Source: an uncultured Siphonobacter sp. (GTDB lineage: Bacteria; Bacteroidota; Bacteroidia; Cytophagales; Spirosomataceae). From it: a stretch of 64,000 nt of DNA. Under the pieces are notes generated by a model. That model ran no database searches, had not been told where the DNA came from, and saw only the letters and a list, made by a program, of their open reading frames with translations. The stretch spans positions 62,001 through 126,000 of the forward strand of contig CAJYIW010000001.1 of NCBI GenBank assembly GCA_913775095.1, written 5' to 3'. Both the position numbers and the translations under genes were made by a program. Positions within the stretch are counted from its first letter, which is position 1; each line of letters opens with the position of its first letter. Of this stretch, positions 34,380 to 43,161 are shown piece after piece.

Positions 34380-35582
34380 ATGACACTCTTAAAATCTTAC
34401 GGCATTCTGAGTTTTCTGGTATGGATCGGTATGACGGGCCCAGCTGAGGCTCAGTCGCCCATTCAGACGGGAGCCGATCAGACGCAACAATACGTACCTT
34501 ACCTGAAGGGAAAACGCGTGGCCCTGGTAGTCAATCAGACTTCGATCATTGGCCGGAAAGCCAGTGTCGATAGTCTGCTTTCGATGGGCATTACCGTTGT
34601 CCGGATTTTTGGACCCGAACACGGCTTCCGGGGCAATGCCAGTAATGGAGCAAAAGTCGCGGATGATCGTGATGCTCAAACGGGCATTCCGGTCCTCTCC
34701 CTGTACGGCAAGCGTAAAAAACCATTGCCTGAAGACCTCGCCGATGTAGATGTGGTTGTTTACGATATTCAGGATGTAGGTGCCCGGTTTTATACCTACA
34801 TCAATACGCTGCACCGGGTGATGGAATCCTGTGCGGAAAACAACAAAGAATTACTGATCCTGGATCGTCCTAATCCCAACGGATATCTGGTGGATGGGCC
34901 CATTCTGGAAGATGATCTGCACTCAGGCATTGGTATGCACCGGATTCCAATTGCTCACGGGATGACTATTGCTGAATTTGCCCGGATGCTGAATGGCGAA
35001 GGCTGGCTGGAGCAAAAGCGAACCTGCAAACTTCGAATTGTTAAAGTCGCCCACTACTCCCACGACCTGCCCTACGACTTACCCGTCTTCCCTTCTCCCA
35101 ACCTGAACAGCCAGCAGTCCATCCTGCTTTATCCCAGCATCTGCTGGTTTGAAGGAACCATCATCAGTCAGGGACGCGGGACGCACATGCCCTTTACCGT
35201 GTTGGGAGCTCCTGCCCTCAGGGGCCAGTACGAGTTTACGTTTACACCCGTCAGCATTCCGGGCATGAGCGAAACTCCTCTGCACCAAAATCAGCTTTGC
35301 TATGGACTGGATTTACGAAAGGCTGACCTGAGCAAGCTTCGGCAGAAAGGCCAGTTAAATCTGGACTGGATTATGGAACTCTACCGGGCTTATCCTGACA
35401 AAGAAAAATTTTTTGATCGTAGCCAGAGTACTCAGATGGGAGACTTTGATAAGCTGGCCGGAACCCGTAAACTCCGGGAGCAAATTATACAGGGAAAAAG
35501 CGAAACCGAAATCCGTCAAAGCTGGGAGCCGGGCCTTTCAGCCTTTAAAGCCCTGCGGAAAAAATATTTGTTATATCCCTAG
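34380..35582 (+). CDS. DUF1343 protein, NamZ-like exo-beta-N-acetylmuramidase (GH171)
   Basis: 400 residues with a signal peptide (LKSYGILSFLVWIGMTGPAEA). The family signature appears as GKRVALVVNQTSIIG (44-58), IFGPEHGFRG (76-85, Glu80-His81 in the active site), DVDVVVYDIQDVGARFYTYI and LLILDRPNPNGYLVDGP. Characterised DUF1343 proteins (NamZ of Bacillus subtilis, and a Tannerella homologue) release MurNAc from the non-reducing ends of peptidoglycan fragments. It probably serves cell-wall recycling in the periplasm. No mur or nag genes are adjacent. The upstream region is AT-rich and shared with the divergent sigma gene. Confidence 0.88.
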   Translation: MTLLKSYGILSFLVWIGMTGPAEAQSPIQTGADQTQQYVPYLKGKRVALVVNQTSIIGRKASVDSLLSMGITVVRIFGPEHGFRGNASNGAKVADDRDAQTGIPVLSLYGKRKKPLPEDLADVDVVVYDIQDVGARFYTYINTLHRVMESCAENNKELLILDRPNPNGYLVDGPILEDDLHSGIGMHRIPIAHGMTIAEFARMLNGEGWLEQKRTCKLRIVKVAHYSHDLPYDLPVFPSPNLNSQQSILLYPSICWFEGTIISQGRGTHMPFTVLGAPALRGQYEFTFTPVSIPGMSETPLHQNQLCYGLDLRKADLSKLRQKGQLNLDWIMELYRAYPDKEKFFDRSQSTQMGDFDKLAGTRKLREQIIQGKSETEIRQSWEPGLSAFKALRKKYLLYP

Positions 35583-35837
35583 TAGTAACCCCTTCCCTAC
35601 CTGGTATCAGTACCGTTTCATGGCTACGTTACATGAGTGATATTAACTGAATTACAGGCAGCAATCTATTACAAGTCAATACCTTAACAAATGTTATAAT
35701 CGTTTTTCTGTAACCTGAACGATAAGATCTGAAACATAAGTGATAGCCATTTTTGGGGGGGTACGGCAACTTTGTGTCACCAAGAATTAACCCCCCTTTC
35801 TTTTTTGGAAAGGGTAACTCATTGTCTACACAAACTT

Positions 35838-35996
35838 ATGGCTTTCATCTCTACCAATGGCTCTTGTCCTCATTGTCGTTCGAAGGATACAGAAAGACGT
35901 CGTCGCCCTGTATTAGTTAAGTACTCTTTATTTTTCCTGGACACGCGGTACCACCTGTGTCTGAAATGCAGAAGATCATTTCTTGAAGTTCGCTAG
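35838..35996 (+). CDS. Small zinc-ribbon protein
   Basis: 52 residues from the ATG at 35838. Two pairs of cysteines, CPHC at about 11-14 and CLKC at about 42-45, are spaced as in a zinc ribbon, with a basic stretch (KDTERRRRPVLVKY) between them. No other domain is present. It might bind nucleic acid or another protein. A longer TTG-started frame from 35772 exists but the ATG start is preferred because the extra segment lies over a G7/C6 inverted pair (35755-35761 and 35791-35796) that looks like leader RNA. A terminator follows, supporting a genuine short transcript. Confidence 0.6.
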   Translation: MAFISTNGSCPHCRSKDTERRRRPVLVKYSLFFLDTRYHLCLKCRRSFLEVR

Positions 35997-36015
35997 TAAT
36001 ATCGGTATAAAGTGG

Positions 36016-36048
36016 AACCAGCGGAAGTAACATTCTGCTGGTTTTTTT
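36016..36048 (+). terminator. Rho-independent terminator after the zinc-ribbon gene
   Basis: AACCAGC / GCTGGTT stem followed by seven T. Confidence 0.82.
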
Positions 36049-36153
36049 ATGTACATAAGCATATAATATTTAAAACAACAAGACTTAAAAAGATATAATA
36101 ACGTTAATAAAACGTTTTAATGATTTATTTAAAATATTTAATGTATCTACATA

Positions 36154-36161
36154 TATCTTTG
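36154..36161 (+). promoter_or_regulatory. -7 promoter box of the first yceI-like gene
   Basis: TATCTTTG, an exact TAnnTTTG match; a TTTA at 36128-36131 lies 22 bases upstream in the -33 place. The predicted leader is about 75 bases, in an AT-rich stretch. Confidence 0.5.
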
Positions 36162-36244
36162 AACCTTTACTGATAGCCTCCGGTTCATGATAGCATAACG
36201 CTTATAAACCCTGTCGTTTTCATCATTCATTAACATCTTTTATT

Positions 36245-36781
36245 ATGTCTACTACGAAGTGGATCGTTGATCCTACCCATTCAGAAGTTCAGTTCAAGAT
36301 TAAACACCTCGTTATTTCTACGGTTACGGGTTCTTTCAATTCGTTCAGCGGAGAAGCCCTGGCCCCAGCCGATACGAATGATTTTTCCGGCTCTTCCATC
36401 CGGTTCTCACTGGACGTAGACAGCATTGATACCAACCAGGCCCAACGCGATGAGCACCTTCGCAACGGAGATTTCTTTGATGCTCCTCAATTCCCCAAAA
36501 TCACGTTTGAATCTACTTCTTTCGAAAAAGCGAAAGGAGATGTCTATAAAGTAGCGGGTAACCTGACCATGAAAGGTGTGACCAAGCCCGTAGAGGTTAC
36601 CGCCGAATATGGTGGAACCGCCAAAGATGCTTACGGCAACACTAAAATTGGTTTCGAGGTATCGGGCGTAGTCAATCGCAAGGAGTTTGGCTTGACATAC
36701 AATGCCCTGACGGAAACCGGCGGACTGGCCTTAGGCGAAGATATTAAACTCATTGCCAACATTCAGTTAGCTCAGGCGTAA
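36245..36781 (+). CDS. YceI family protein, cytoplasmic
   Basis: 178 residues without a signal peptide. The YceI lipocalin-like fold is recognised from the start TKWIVDPTHSEVQFKIKHLVISTVTGSFNSFSG, through DEHLRNGDFFDAPQFPKITFES at about 62-83, to GNLTMKGVTKPVEVTAEYGG. The family binds long isoprenoid or amphiphilic molecules in a hydrophobic tube, and many members respond to acid or osmotic stress. A second, exported family member follows 57 bases later, so the pair may handle related lipids on either side of the inner membrane. Confidence 0.94.
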   Translation: MSTTKWIVDPTHSEVQFKIKHLVISTVTGSFNSFSGEALAPADTNDFSGSSIRFSLDVDSIDTNQAQRDEHLRNGDFFDAPQFPKITFESTSFEKAKGDVYKVAGNLTMKGVTKPVEVTAEYGGTAKDAYGNTKIGFEVSGVVNRKEFGLTYNALTETGGLALGEDIKLIANIQLAQA

Positions 36782-36838
36782 TACTGGCTTCCCGTATTTC
36801 TTACCATCGAACAACGTTACCCATAGACTACTATTCGC

Positions 36839-37411
36839 ATGAAAAAGCTCACGTTTGCCCTTCTTTTTGCCGCATTGTCTTTCTCCGGTATGGCTCAGAC
36901 CACCTGGAAAATGGATAAAGCCCACGCTCAGCTGAAATTTGATGTCACTCACTTAGGCATCTCTACGGTTTCGGGTGCATTCACTGATTTTGATGCTACC
37001 GTAACCGCAGAAAAAGCCGATTTCAGCGATGCCAAATTCGAATTCACGGGTCAGACGGCTTCCATCAATACGGGCGTAGAGAAACGGGATGAGCACCTGA
37101 AGTCTCCTGATTTCTTTGATGCGTCCAAGTTCTCGACCCTGACCTTCAAGAGCACCTCACTGAAAAAAGCCGGTGCGAACAAATACAAACTCATGGGTGA
37201 TTTGACGCTGCATGGCGTAACCAAACCCGTCACCCTGGATTTATGGTACCGCGGAACGATTACGAACCCCATGAGCAAAAAGCCCGGAGCGGGGTTCCGC
37301 GTAACGGGTACGATCAAACGCTCGGACTTTGGCATTGGCACGAATTTCCCCGCTGCGGTCGTGAGTGATGACGTAACCATCACAGCCGACGGCGAATTTG
37401 GAAAAGAATAA
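36839..37411 (+). CDS. YceI family protein, exported
   Basis: 190 residues with a clear signal peptide (MKKLTFALLFAALSFSGMAQ). The mature protein follows the YceI pattern: TTWKMDKAHAQLKFDVTHLGISTVSGAFTDFDA, DEHLKSPDFFDASKFSTLTF at about 82-101, and GDLTLHGVTKPVTLDLWYRG. It is a close paralogue of the preceding gene, which lacks a signal, and probably arose by tandem duplication. Likely role is binding a hydrophobic ligand in the periplasm. A strong terminator ends the transcript. Confidence 0.94.
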   Translation: MKKLTFALLFAALSFSGMAQTTWKMDKAHAQLKFDVTHLGISTVSGAFTDFDATVTAEKADFSDAKFEFTGQTASINTGVEKRDEHLKSPDFFDASKFSTLTFKSTSLKKAGANKYKLMGDLTLHGVTKPVTLDLWYRGTITNPMSKKPGAGFRVTGTIKRSDFGIGTNFPAAVVSDDVTITADGEFGKE

Positions 37412-37431
37412 TTTTCTTCCTGTTGATCATC

Positions 37432-37467
37432 AAAAACGACCCGCCTCTCTGAACGGGTCGTTTTTTT
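37432..37467 (+). terminator. Terminator shared by convergent yceI-like and DUF6526 genes
   Basis: AAAAACGACCCG / CGGGTCGTTTTT perfect stem with a 10-base loop and a T run on the plus strand and A's that give T's on the minus strand. Confidence 0.92.
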
Positions 37468-37897
37468 ATACTCGCATGTCATCCGCCTGCCAGTCCCGAA
37501 TCTGGCGTTTGATTTCGTCGGGACTAAGGTTTTCCTTTAATGTTCGGTCCAATAATGGGATCAATTCTTCGTCCGAAGCAAACCGAAGGGCCGCCAGCTG
37601 ATGGAAGCTGATCTGATTTTCAATAGCCTCCAGACGTTGCTGAGTCAGCATGTAATACCGTAGACGCATTTCGAGCCTGACGATCCGATTCTGATTGCCA
37701 AGAGCGTAATGCTGCCGAAGCATGAACGACAGCCACGTAAGTACCGCCACCTGCGTAGTTACAAATCCCCAGAGAAAAGAGTGTTCTTCAAGGCTCATGT
37801 AGATGCCCAGGCCGAGAAGAAAAAGCACCACGGGATAAAATACAAAATGGTGAGGCGGGTAATACTGGACGTGGTTTTTGTAGTTTTGTGTTTTCAT
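37466..37897 (-). CDS. DUF6526 family membrane protein
   Basis: 143 residues. The opening QNYKNHVQYYPPHHFVFYPVVLFLLG is typical of DUF6526. Two membrane segments are predicted at about 18-35 and 41-59, followed by a charged, helical cytoplasmic tail (NQNRIVRLEMRLRYYMLTQQRLEAIE...SPDEIKRQIRDWQADDMRV). Function is unknown. It is transcribed divergently from the DEAD-box helicase with only 57 bases between the starts. Confidence 0.85.
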   Translation of the reverse strand: MKTQNYKNHVQYYPPHHFVFYPVVLFLLGLGIYMSLEEHSFLWGFVTTQVAVLTWLSFMLRQHYALGNQNRIVRLEMRLRYYMLTQQRLEAIENQISFHQLAALRFASDEELIPLLDRTLKENLSPDEIKRQIRDWQADDMRV

Positions 37898-37954
37898 ATC
37901 AATTCTTGGTAGCAGCGTTGGAAAAACCTGTGAAAAAGCAATACCAGAAAGCCC

Positions 37955-39286
37955 ATGACTTTTGACGAACTTAATTTAAATAAACCCCTGCTGAATGCTC
38001 TCCAGGATAATGGGTACACGCAGCCCACGCCGATTCAGCAAAAAGTATTTTCGGTAGTAATGTCAGGAAAAGACGTTTGCGGCATTGCCCAGACGGGAAC
38101 TGGCAAAACGCTGGCGTATGTATTACCCTGCCTGCGGCAGTATCAGTTTGCGAAAGATCGCCTGCCTCAGTTACTGATTCTGGTACCCACCCGCGAGCTG
38201 GTCGTGCAGGTCGTAGAAACCATTGAAAAACTCAGCACCTACCTGACTCTCCGCGTGGTGGGCGTGTTCGGCGGGGTTAACCTGAAAACGCACGTGGCTG
38301 AAATCAAGCAGGGAGCGGATGTCGTAGTAGCTACGCCGGGCCGATTGATTGATTTGCTGTCAAACGGAACACTGAAGGGAAAAACCATCAAACGGCTGGT
38401 GATTGATGAAATGGACGAGATGCTCAACCTCGGTTTTCGTTCCCAGCTGATGACTATCCTGGACTCCTTACCTGCCAAACGGCAAAACCTTCTTTTTTCA
38501 GCCACCATTACGGAGGAAGTTGAAGACATTCTGGATACTTTCTTTACCCAGCCGGTTCGCGTGGAGGCCGCTCCGGTGGGCACCCCGCTGGATAACATTC
38601 AGCAACAGGCCTACGAGGTTCCTAATTTTAATACCAAGCTTAACCTGCTTGAATATCTGTTAAAGGATGAAGCCGTGTTCAATAAAGTAATGGTCTTTAT
38701 TGAAACCAAAGCACTGGCCGATCAGCTGTTCGAACGACTCGATGAACAGTTTCCGGATCAGGTGGGTATCATTCATTCGAACAAAGCTCAGAATTATCGT
38801 TTCCAGGCGGTGCAACGATTCAAGGCTGGTGAAATCCGGATCCTTATTGCCACCGACCTCATTGCCCGCGGACTTGACGTAGCCGAAGTTTCGCATGTCA
38901 TTAATATCGATACGCCGGAGTTACCCGAAACCTACATTCACCGCATTGGCCGGACCGGACGGGTGGATCGCAAAGGCGTAGCATTAACCTTTATTGCTAA
39001 GTCGGAACAGGACTCCCGGCAGGCCATTGAAGCCCTGATGGGTCAGGTGATTCCAACCCTGCCCTTCCCGGAAGAAGTAGAAATTTCAAATCGCCTGACC
39101 CCGGCAGAGACCCCTGACATTCACCATAAAATCATTGAGCCCAAGATTCCGCCCCGGGAATCGGTGGGAGCCGCTTTTCACGAAAAATCAGCCAAAAATT
39201 CAAAGGTTAATGTCCGGAGAAATCACGCCGCTGAAATGATGAAAAAATACGGTCGTCCCATTAAGAAGACTCGTAAAAATAATTAG
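37955..39286 (+). CDS. DEAD-box family RNA helicase with DEMD motif II
   Basis: 443 residues. Motifs in order: Q motif (FDELNLNKPLLNAL...TPIQQ, 3-29), motif I AQTGTGKT at 45-52, Ia PTREL, Ib TPGR at 127-130, motif II DEMD at 151-154 in place of DEAD, motif III SAT at 182-184, then RGLDV and HRIGRTGR in the second RecA domain. Alanine to methionine in motif II keeps both acidic residues, so ATPase activity should remain. The basic, low-complexity tail (RRNHAAEMMKKYGRPIKKTRKNN) should bind RNA. It belongs to the RhlE/CsdA-like cold-shock and ribosome-assembly group. Confidence 0.94.
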   Translation: MTFDELNLNKPLLNALQDNGYTQPTPIQQKVFSVVMSGKDVCGIAQTGTGKTLAYVLPCLRQYQFAKDRLPQLLILVPTRELVVQVVETIEKLSTYLTLRVVGVFGGVNLKTHVAEIKQGADVVVATPGRLIDLLSNGTLKGKTIKRLVIDEMDEMLNLGFRSQLMTILDSLPAKRQNLLFSATITEEVEDILDTFFTQPVRVEAAPVGTPLDNIQQQAYEVPNFNTKLNLLEYLLKDEAVFNKVMVFIETKALADQLFERLDEQFPDQVGIIHSNKAQNYRFQAVQRFKAGEIRILIATDLIARGLDVAEVSHVINIDTPELPETYIHRIGRTGRVDRKGVALTFIAKSEQDSRQAIEALMGQVIPTLPFPEEVEISNRLTPAETPDIHHKIIEPKIPPRESVGAAFHEKSAKNSKVNVRRNHAAEMMKKYGRPIKKTRKNN

Positions 39287-39296
39287 GCATCATCGG

Positions 39297-39355
39297 TTTC
39301 TGGTTACTAAAAAAGGTCATTGCATTTTGCAATGACCTTTTTTAGTAACCAGAAA
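39297..39355. terminator. Perfect 28-bp bidirectional terminator hairpin
   Basis: Arms 39297-39324 and 39328-39355 are exact reverse complements with a three-base TTT loop. Each arm includes a run of six A or T, giving a T tract for both strands between the convergent helicase and dehydrogenase genes. Confidence 0.92.
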
Positions 39356-39365
39356 CTTAATTTCG

Positions 39366-40379
39366 TTATAGAGAAACCATGGCTTTGATTACCCCGTTAG
39401 CCGGATTAAGCCAGTTGGGGAATTCTTCTTTTACCTCCTCAAAGCTGACCTGATGGGTAATGTAGGTTTTGGGATTCACCAGGCCTTTTTTCATGCTGTC
39501 AATCACGTGCTCGAAATCCTCCCGGGTAGCATTGCGGCTGCTCATCAGCGTAGCTTCACGTTTATGAAATTCGGGATGGGAAATCACCAGTTCGCCTTTC
39601 TGCAAGCCTACCAGCACATAACGGGCTCCGTGGGCCATGTAATGAAATCCATTGTTGATAGCTCTCAGGCTTCCCGTCGCATCAATAACCACGGTCGGCA
39701 TATCGTTAGTAGTGATGGTTTGTAACTGCGTTTCTACGTCGGCAGATAAAGCATTGATCGTAAAGCTGACGCCTAACTGCTCCCGGCAAAACGCCAGCCG
39801 GTCTTCGTTGATGTCCATGGCAATGACCTGAGCTCCGGCAATACGGGCAAATTCCATAATGCCCAGCCCAATGGGGCCCGCTCCTACGACCAGTACAAAC
39901 TCGCCCGGCTGGATGCCGGCCCGGCGAACGCCGTGGGCTCCAATGGCCAGGGGTTCTACCAGAGCCAGTTCTTCAAAGCTCAATCCTTCTCCGTGGATGA
40001 GCGAATACGAAGGAACGCTGACGTATTCGGCCATACCGCCGTCAATGTGTACGCCCGCTACTCTGATGCTGGTGCAGCAATTGGGTTTACCCGAGCGGCA
40101 GGCGATGCAGGTGCCGCAGTTAAAGTAAGGGATGAAGGTTACCCGTTCGCCCTTCTCAAAACCAGGGGCCTGATCGGCCTCGATTAATTCACCCGAGAGT
40201 TCATGTCCTAAAATTCGGGGGTAATTAAAAAAAGGTTGCGTGCCTTCAAAGGCGTGAAGATCGGTTCCGCAGATACCAATTCTTCTGATTTTTATCAAGG
40301 CATGTCCGGGTTGTAATTCCGGTTCCCGGGCGTTCTGGTAATCAAATTGTCCAGGCGTCGTACAAACGAGGGTTCGCAT
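39366..40379 (-). CDS. Zinc-dependent alcohol dehydrogenase family protein
   Basis: 337 residues, medium-chain dehydrogenase. Catalytic zinc ligands are Cys37 (GICGTDLH) and His59-Glu60 (GHELSG); the structural zinc site is Cys88, Cys91, Cys94 and Cys102 in NCGTCIACRSGKPNCC. The Rossmann motif VVGAGPIGLG is at about 164-173, and MDINEDR suggests NAD preference (acidic residue at the end of beta-2). Overall it resembles the sorbitol / L-galactonate / L-threonine dehydrogenase branch and probably oxidises a sugar alcohol or sugar acid. It is a single gene transcribed toward the long bidirectional hairpin. Confidence 0.92.
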   Translation of the reverse strand: MRTLVCTTPGQFDYQNAREPELQPGHALIKIRRIGICGTDLHAFEGTQPFFNYPRILGHELSGELIEADQAPGFEKGERVTFIPYFNCGTCIACRSGKPNCCTSIRVAGVHIDGGMAEYVSVPSYSLIHGEGLSFEELALVEPLAIGAHGVRRAGIQPGEFVLVVGAGPIGLGIMEFARIAGAQVIAMDINEDRLAFCREQLGVSFTINALSADVETQLQTITTNDMPTVVIDATGSLRAINNGFHYMAHGARYVLVGLQKGELVISHPEFHKREATLMSSRNATREDFEHVIDSMKKGLVNPKTYITHQVSFEEVKEEFPNWLNPANGVIKAMVSL

Positions 40380-40470
40380 ATCTATTCAGAGCTATTCTAC
40401 TAGTAGATAGACAAAAGTAACAGGTCCCTACCCGGTAAAATCTCAGGAAATTATTCCGTGTTTCGGTTGC

Positions 40471-43161
40471 TTAGGGTTCAGCGGGCAGGTACACCGTAAA
40501 GGCAGCTCCTTCCCCCAGAACGCTGTGGGCTTCGATGTACCCCCGGTGATTTTCCACTACTTTGCGGCAAAGGGCCAGACCAATACCCGTGCCTTCGTAG
40601 CGATCGCGGGTATGCAGACGCTGGAACATCTGGAAGATTTTCTCCCTGTATTCTTCTTCAAAACCAATGCCATTGTCCTGAATGGTGAGCCAGATGTACG
40701 ACCGATCGGTATCCAGCATGGGTATGACCCGGGACGTATCCAGCGTTCCTCCCGTTACCCTGATCTGGATCGTGCGTTCCGGATGAGAGAATTTCAAGGC
40801 ATTGGTAAATAAATTTTGCAGAAGCTGAGCCACTTGCTGCCGATTTCCCCACATCCCGGGCAGGTAATCCACTTCAATCCGAGCCTGATTTTCTTCGATG
40901 CTGTACTCTAAGTCCAGTAATACCTCGTCTATCAGGGGATTCAGCTCAATCCGATTGAAATTTAACTGGTCTGAGGTAAGCTGAGAAAACGACAGCAGAT
41001 CTTTAATAAGCGTCGTCATGCGTTGAGAGGCTACCTGAATCCGACTGAGTAAGGTAACTCCCCGCTCGGAAAGCCGACTTTTTTCGTGCACTTCAATCAG
41101 CGAAATGAAGGACTGTATTTTTCGCAGGGGTTCCTGTAAATCGTGGCTGGCCGCGTACGCAAACTGTTCGAGATTGGCATTGGTCTGCTGCAGATCCAGA
41201 TTCATCCGGTTCAGGGCCAGCGTTCGTTCCTTGACCTGAAGTTCCAGTTCTTCCGCCACCTGTTTCAGTGGCGTGATGTCCTGAGCCGTTCCCGTTAACA
41301 GGTAGGCTTCTCCCGATTCCGTATATAGGGTATGGGCCCGGGCATGCAGCACGCGTTCTCCACCCGTCAGCTGAGGGACAATGGTGTATTCTTCGTCGTA
41401 AATTCCCCCCGAATCCGGGATCAGAGCTGCCGAAATAGCCGTCGTGACCCGCCTGCGATCTTTTGAATGTATAACATTGAATACATCCTCAATGGTGATT
41501 TCATCCCCTGAAAAGCCAAACCAGGCCTTGAGGCGATCGGAAAAATAAACCCTGTCATCCTGAGGATAATAACTCCAGGTGCCCAGCTGAGCAATGTCAA
41601 CTGCTGAACGCAGGTTTTCTTCGGCTTCCTTGATTTGCAGCCGGGCGGCTACCTGAGCCGTAACATCCGTAGCGGTATTGATGATGCCGTAGATCCGGCC
41701 ATCCGCGTCGTAGATCGGATTATAGGAAAAATTGAACCAGAGGGTCTGTAATTTGCCTTCCACATACAGATCTGCTTTGCCTTCCGGATTGCGGTAAGGC
41801 ACACCCGTATCGTAAACATTTTGCAGCAACCCCAGGAAGGGTTGTCCCTCAAGTTCGGGCATGGCTTCAAGCAGTAACTTTCCCTGCACCTGCTCCCGGG
41901 CTTTGCTCCAGATTTGCAGCATGGGATCATTAATGACCTCGATTCGCATGGGTCGACCAACGAAAACCACCGTGGCCGTGGGCGTATCGATAATCAGGTT
42001 TCTGAATCTTCGTTCGCTGCCCTGTAAAGCCAGCTGAGCTTCTTTTTCCTCGGTAACATTCTGAATGATCGTCACAAAGCTGACCGGAACGTTTTTTTCC
42101 GAACGAATCAGGGAAACGCTCAATCGTCCCCAGATCAGGCTGCCATCTTTGTGCACGTACGCTTTATCGACAGTTCCTGATTTACGGAAACCGCTGAACA
42201 ATTCCTGGGCTAGTTTCTCATCTTCCTCCCGCTCTTCTTCCGGAGTAATGATCTGGAAATGTTGCCCAACCAGCTCCTCCATCCGGTAGCCCGTAAAGGC
42301 AGCCATCGCGGGATTCACCAATTGAAAGAATCCATCGGTACTGAGGATGGCGACTGCTACCTCCGCACTGATAAAAGCCGATTGATACTTGCGTTCAATT
42401 CCCTTGAAAACTTCTTCTTTTATCTTTTGCTCGGTTACGTCCTGAGCCGTTCCCGAAAAGCGATACACCTCATGGGTAGCGTTGAAATACGCCTTTCCTT
42501 TACAGTGAAGCCAGCGGAGGCGACCATCCTCGGCTCCAATGGTTCGAAAAACAATATCGTACGGTTCCCGAATGGCCGGATCGATGGCCCGACTGACGGC
42601 CTGAGTGACCCGGGACCGATCCTCGGGATGTATGTAATCGAGAACCTGTGTGTAGGGCACCAGGCTCCCTTTGGCAAAGCCATAGAGTTCCTGACAGCGT
42701 TCATCCCAGCGAACGGTCTCCCGGATGGGGTCCAGATCCCAGGTTCCTACGCCCGCGGACTGAAGGGCAAACTGGTAGTATTCTTCATCTGCGGACGAAT
42801 TTTGGCCCGGAGTATCCTCGGGTACCACTTCGCGATAAGACCCCAGCATTCGAATGGGTTTGCCCCCTTCCGACCATAGCTGAGCCTGAGCATGGATAAA
42901 GTGGAAACGGTCATCCGCTCCCAGAAAAGAAAAATTGTCTTGCCAGCTTGGTGGATAGGTTATTAACTCGGCGGTGATACGAGCCCGGTCACCAGGATGG
43001 ATGCGGTCAAACCATTGAATCAGATCCAACTGGTTTTCTTTGCTTTCGTTACTTCCTATTTCCTGACTAAACTGTACGGTATTCGTTTGTAAATCCCAAA
43101 TCCAAAGCATCAAACGACCGGCTTCTTTCTGGGGAGATATATGGGTATGACTGCGACTCAT
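40471..43161 (-). CDS. Soluble multi-PAS sensor histidine kinase
   Basis: 896 residues, no membrane segment or signal. Five PAS/PAC modules precede the kinase: a degenerate first one (about 15-105), then about 125-245, 255-375, 380-500 and 505-625 (for example AYVHKDGSLIWGRLSVSLI and GIINTATDVTAQ as PAC ends). A short coiled coil (LQVKERTLALNRMNLDLQQTNANLEQ) leads into HisKA with phosphoacceptor His673 in ASHDLQEPLRKIQ. The ATPase domain has NLFTNALKFS (N box), DNGIGF (G1) and GTGIGLALC (G2). No response regulator is adjacent; the receiver at 18653-19063 is a possible partner. The signal is unknown. Confidence 0.95.
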   Translation of the reverse strand: MSRSHTHISPQKEAGRLMLWIWDLQTNTVQFSQEIGSNESKENQLDLIQWFDRIHPGDRARITAELITYPPSWQDNFSFLGADDRFHFIHAQAQLWSEGGKPIRMLGSYREVVPEDTPGQNSSADEEYYQFALQSAGVGTWDLDPIRETVRWDERCQELYGFAKGSLVPYTQVLDYIHPEDRSRVTQAVSRAIDPAIREPYDIVFRTIGAEDGRLRWLHCKGKAYFNATHEVYRFSGTAQDVTEQKIKEEVFKGIERKYQSAFISAEVAVAILSTDGFFQLVNPAMAAFTGYRMEELVGQHFQIITPEEEREEDEKLAQELFSGFRKSGTVDKAYVHKDGSLIWGRLSVSLIRSEKNVPVSFVTIIQNVTEEKEAQLALQGSERRFRNLIIDTPTATVVFVGRPMRIEVINDPMLQIWSKAREQVQGKLLLEAMPELEGQPFLGLLQNVYDTGVPYRNPEGKADLYVEGKLQTLWFNFSYNPIYDADGRIYGIINTATDVTAQVAARLQIKEAEENLRSAVDIAQLGTWSYYPQDDRVYFSDRLKAWFGFSGDEITIEDVFNVIHSKDRRRVTTAISAALIPDSGGIYDEEYTIVPQLTGGERVLHARAHTLYTESGEAYLLTGTAQDITPLKQVAEELELQVKERTLALNRMNLDLQQTNANLEQFAYAASHDLQEPLRKIQSFISLIEVHEKSRLSERGVTLLSRIQVASQRMTTLIKDLLSFSQLTSDQLNFNRIELNPLIDEVLLDLEYSIEENQARIEVDYLPGMWGNRQQVAQLLQNLFTNALKFSHPERTIQIRVTGGTLDTSRVIPMLDTDRSYIWLTIQDNGIGFEEEYREKIFQMFQRLHTRDRYEGTGIGLALCRKVVENHRGYIEAHSVLGEGAAFTVYLPAEP

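Noticed and set aside
35752-35796. Riboswitch in the zinc-ribbon leader
   Set aside because: Only one possible G/C pairing was seen and no known riboswitch core is recognisable; kept as an observation instead.
42259-42879. 206-codon plus-strand frame
   Set aside because: Antisense to the PAS modules of the histidine kinase; no recognisable domain.
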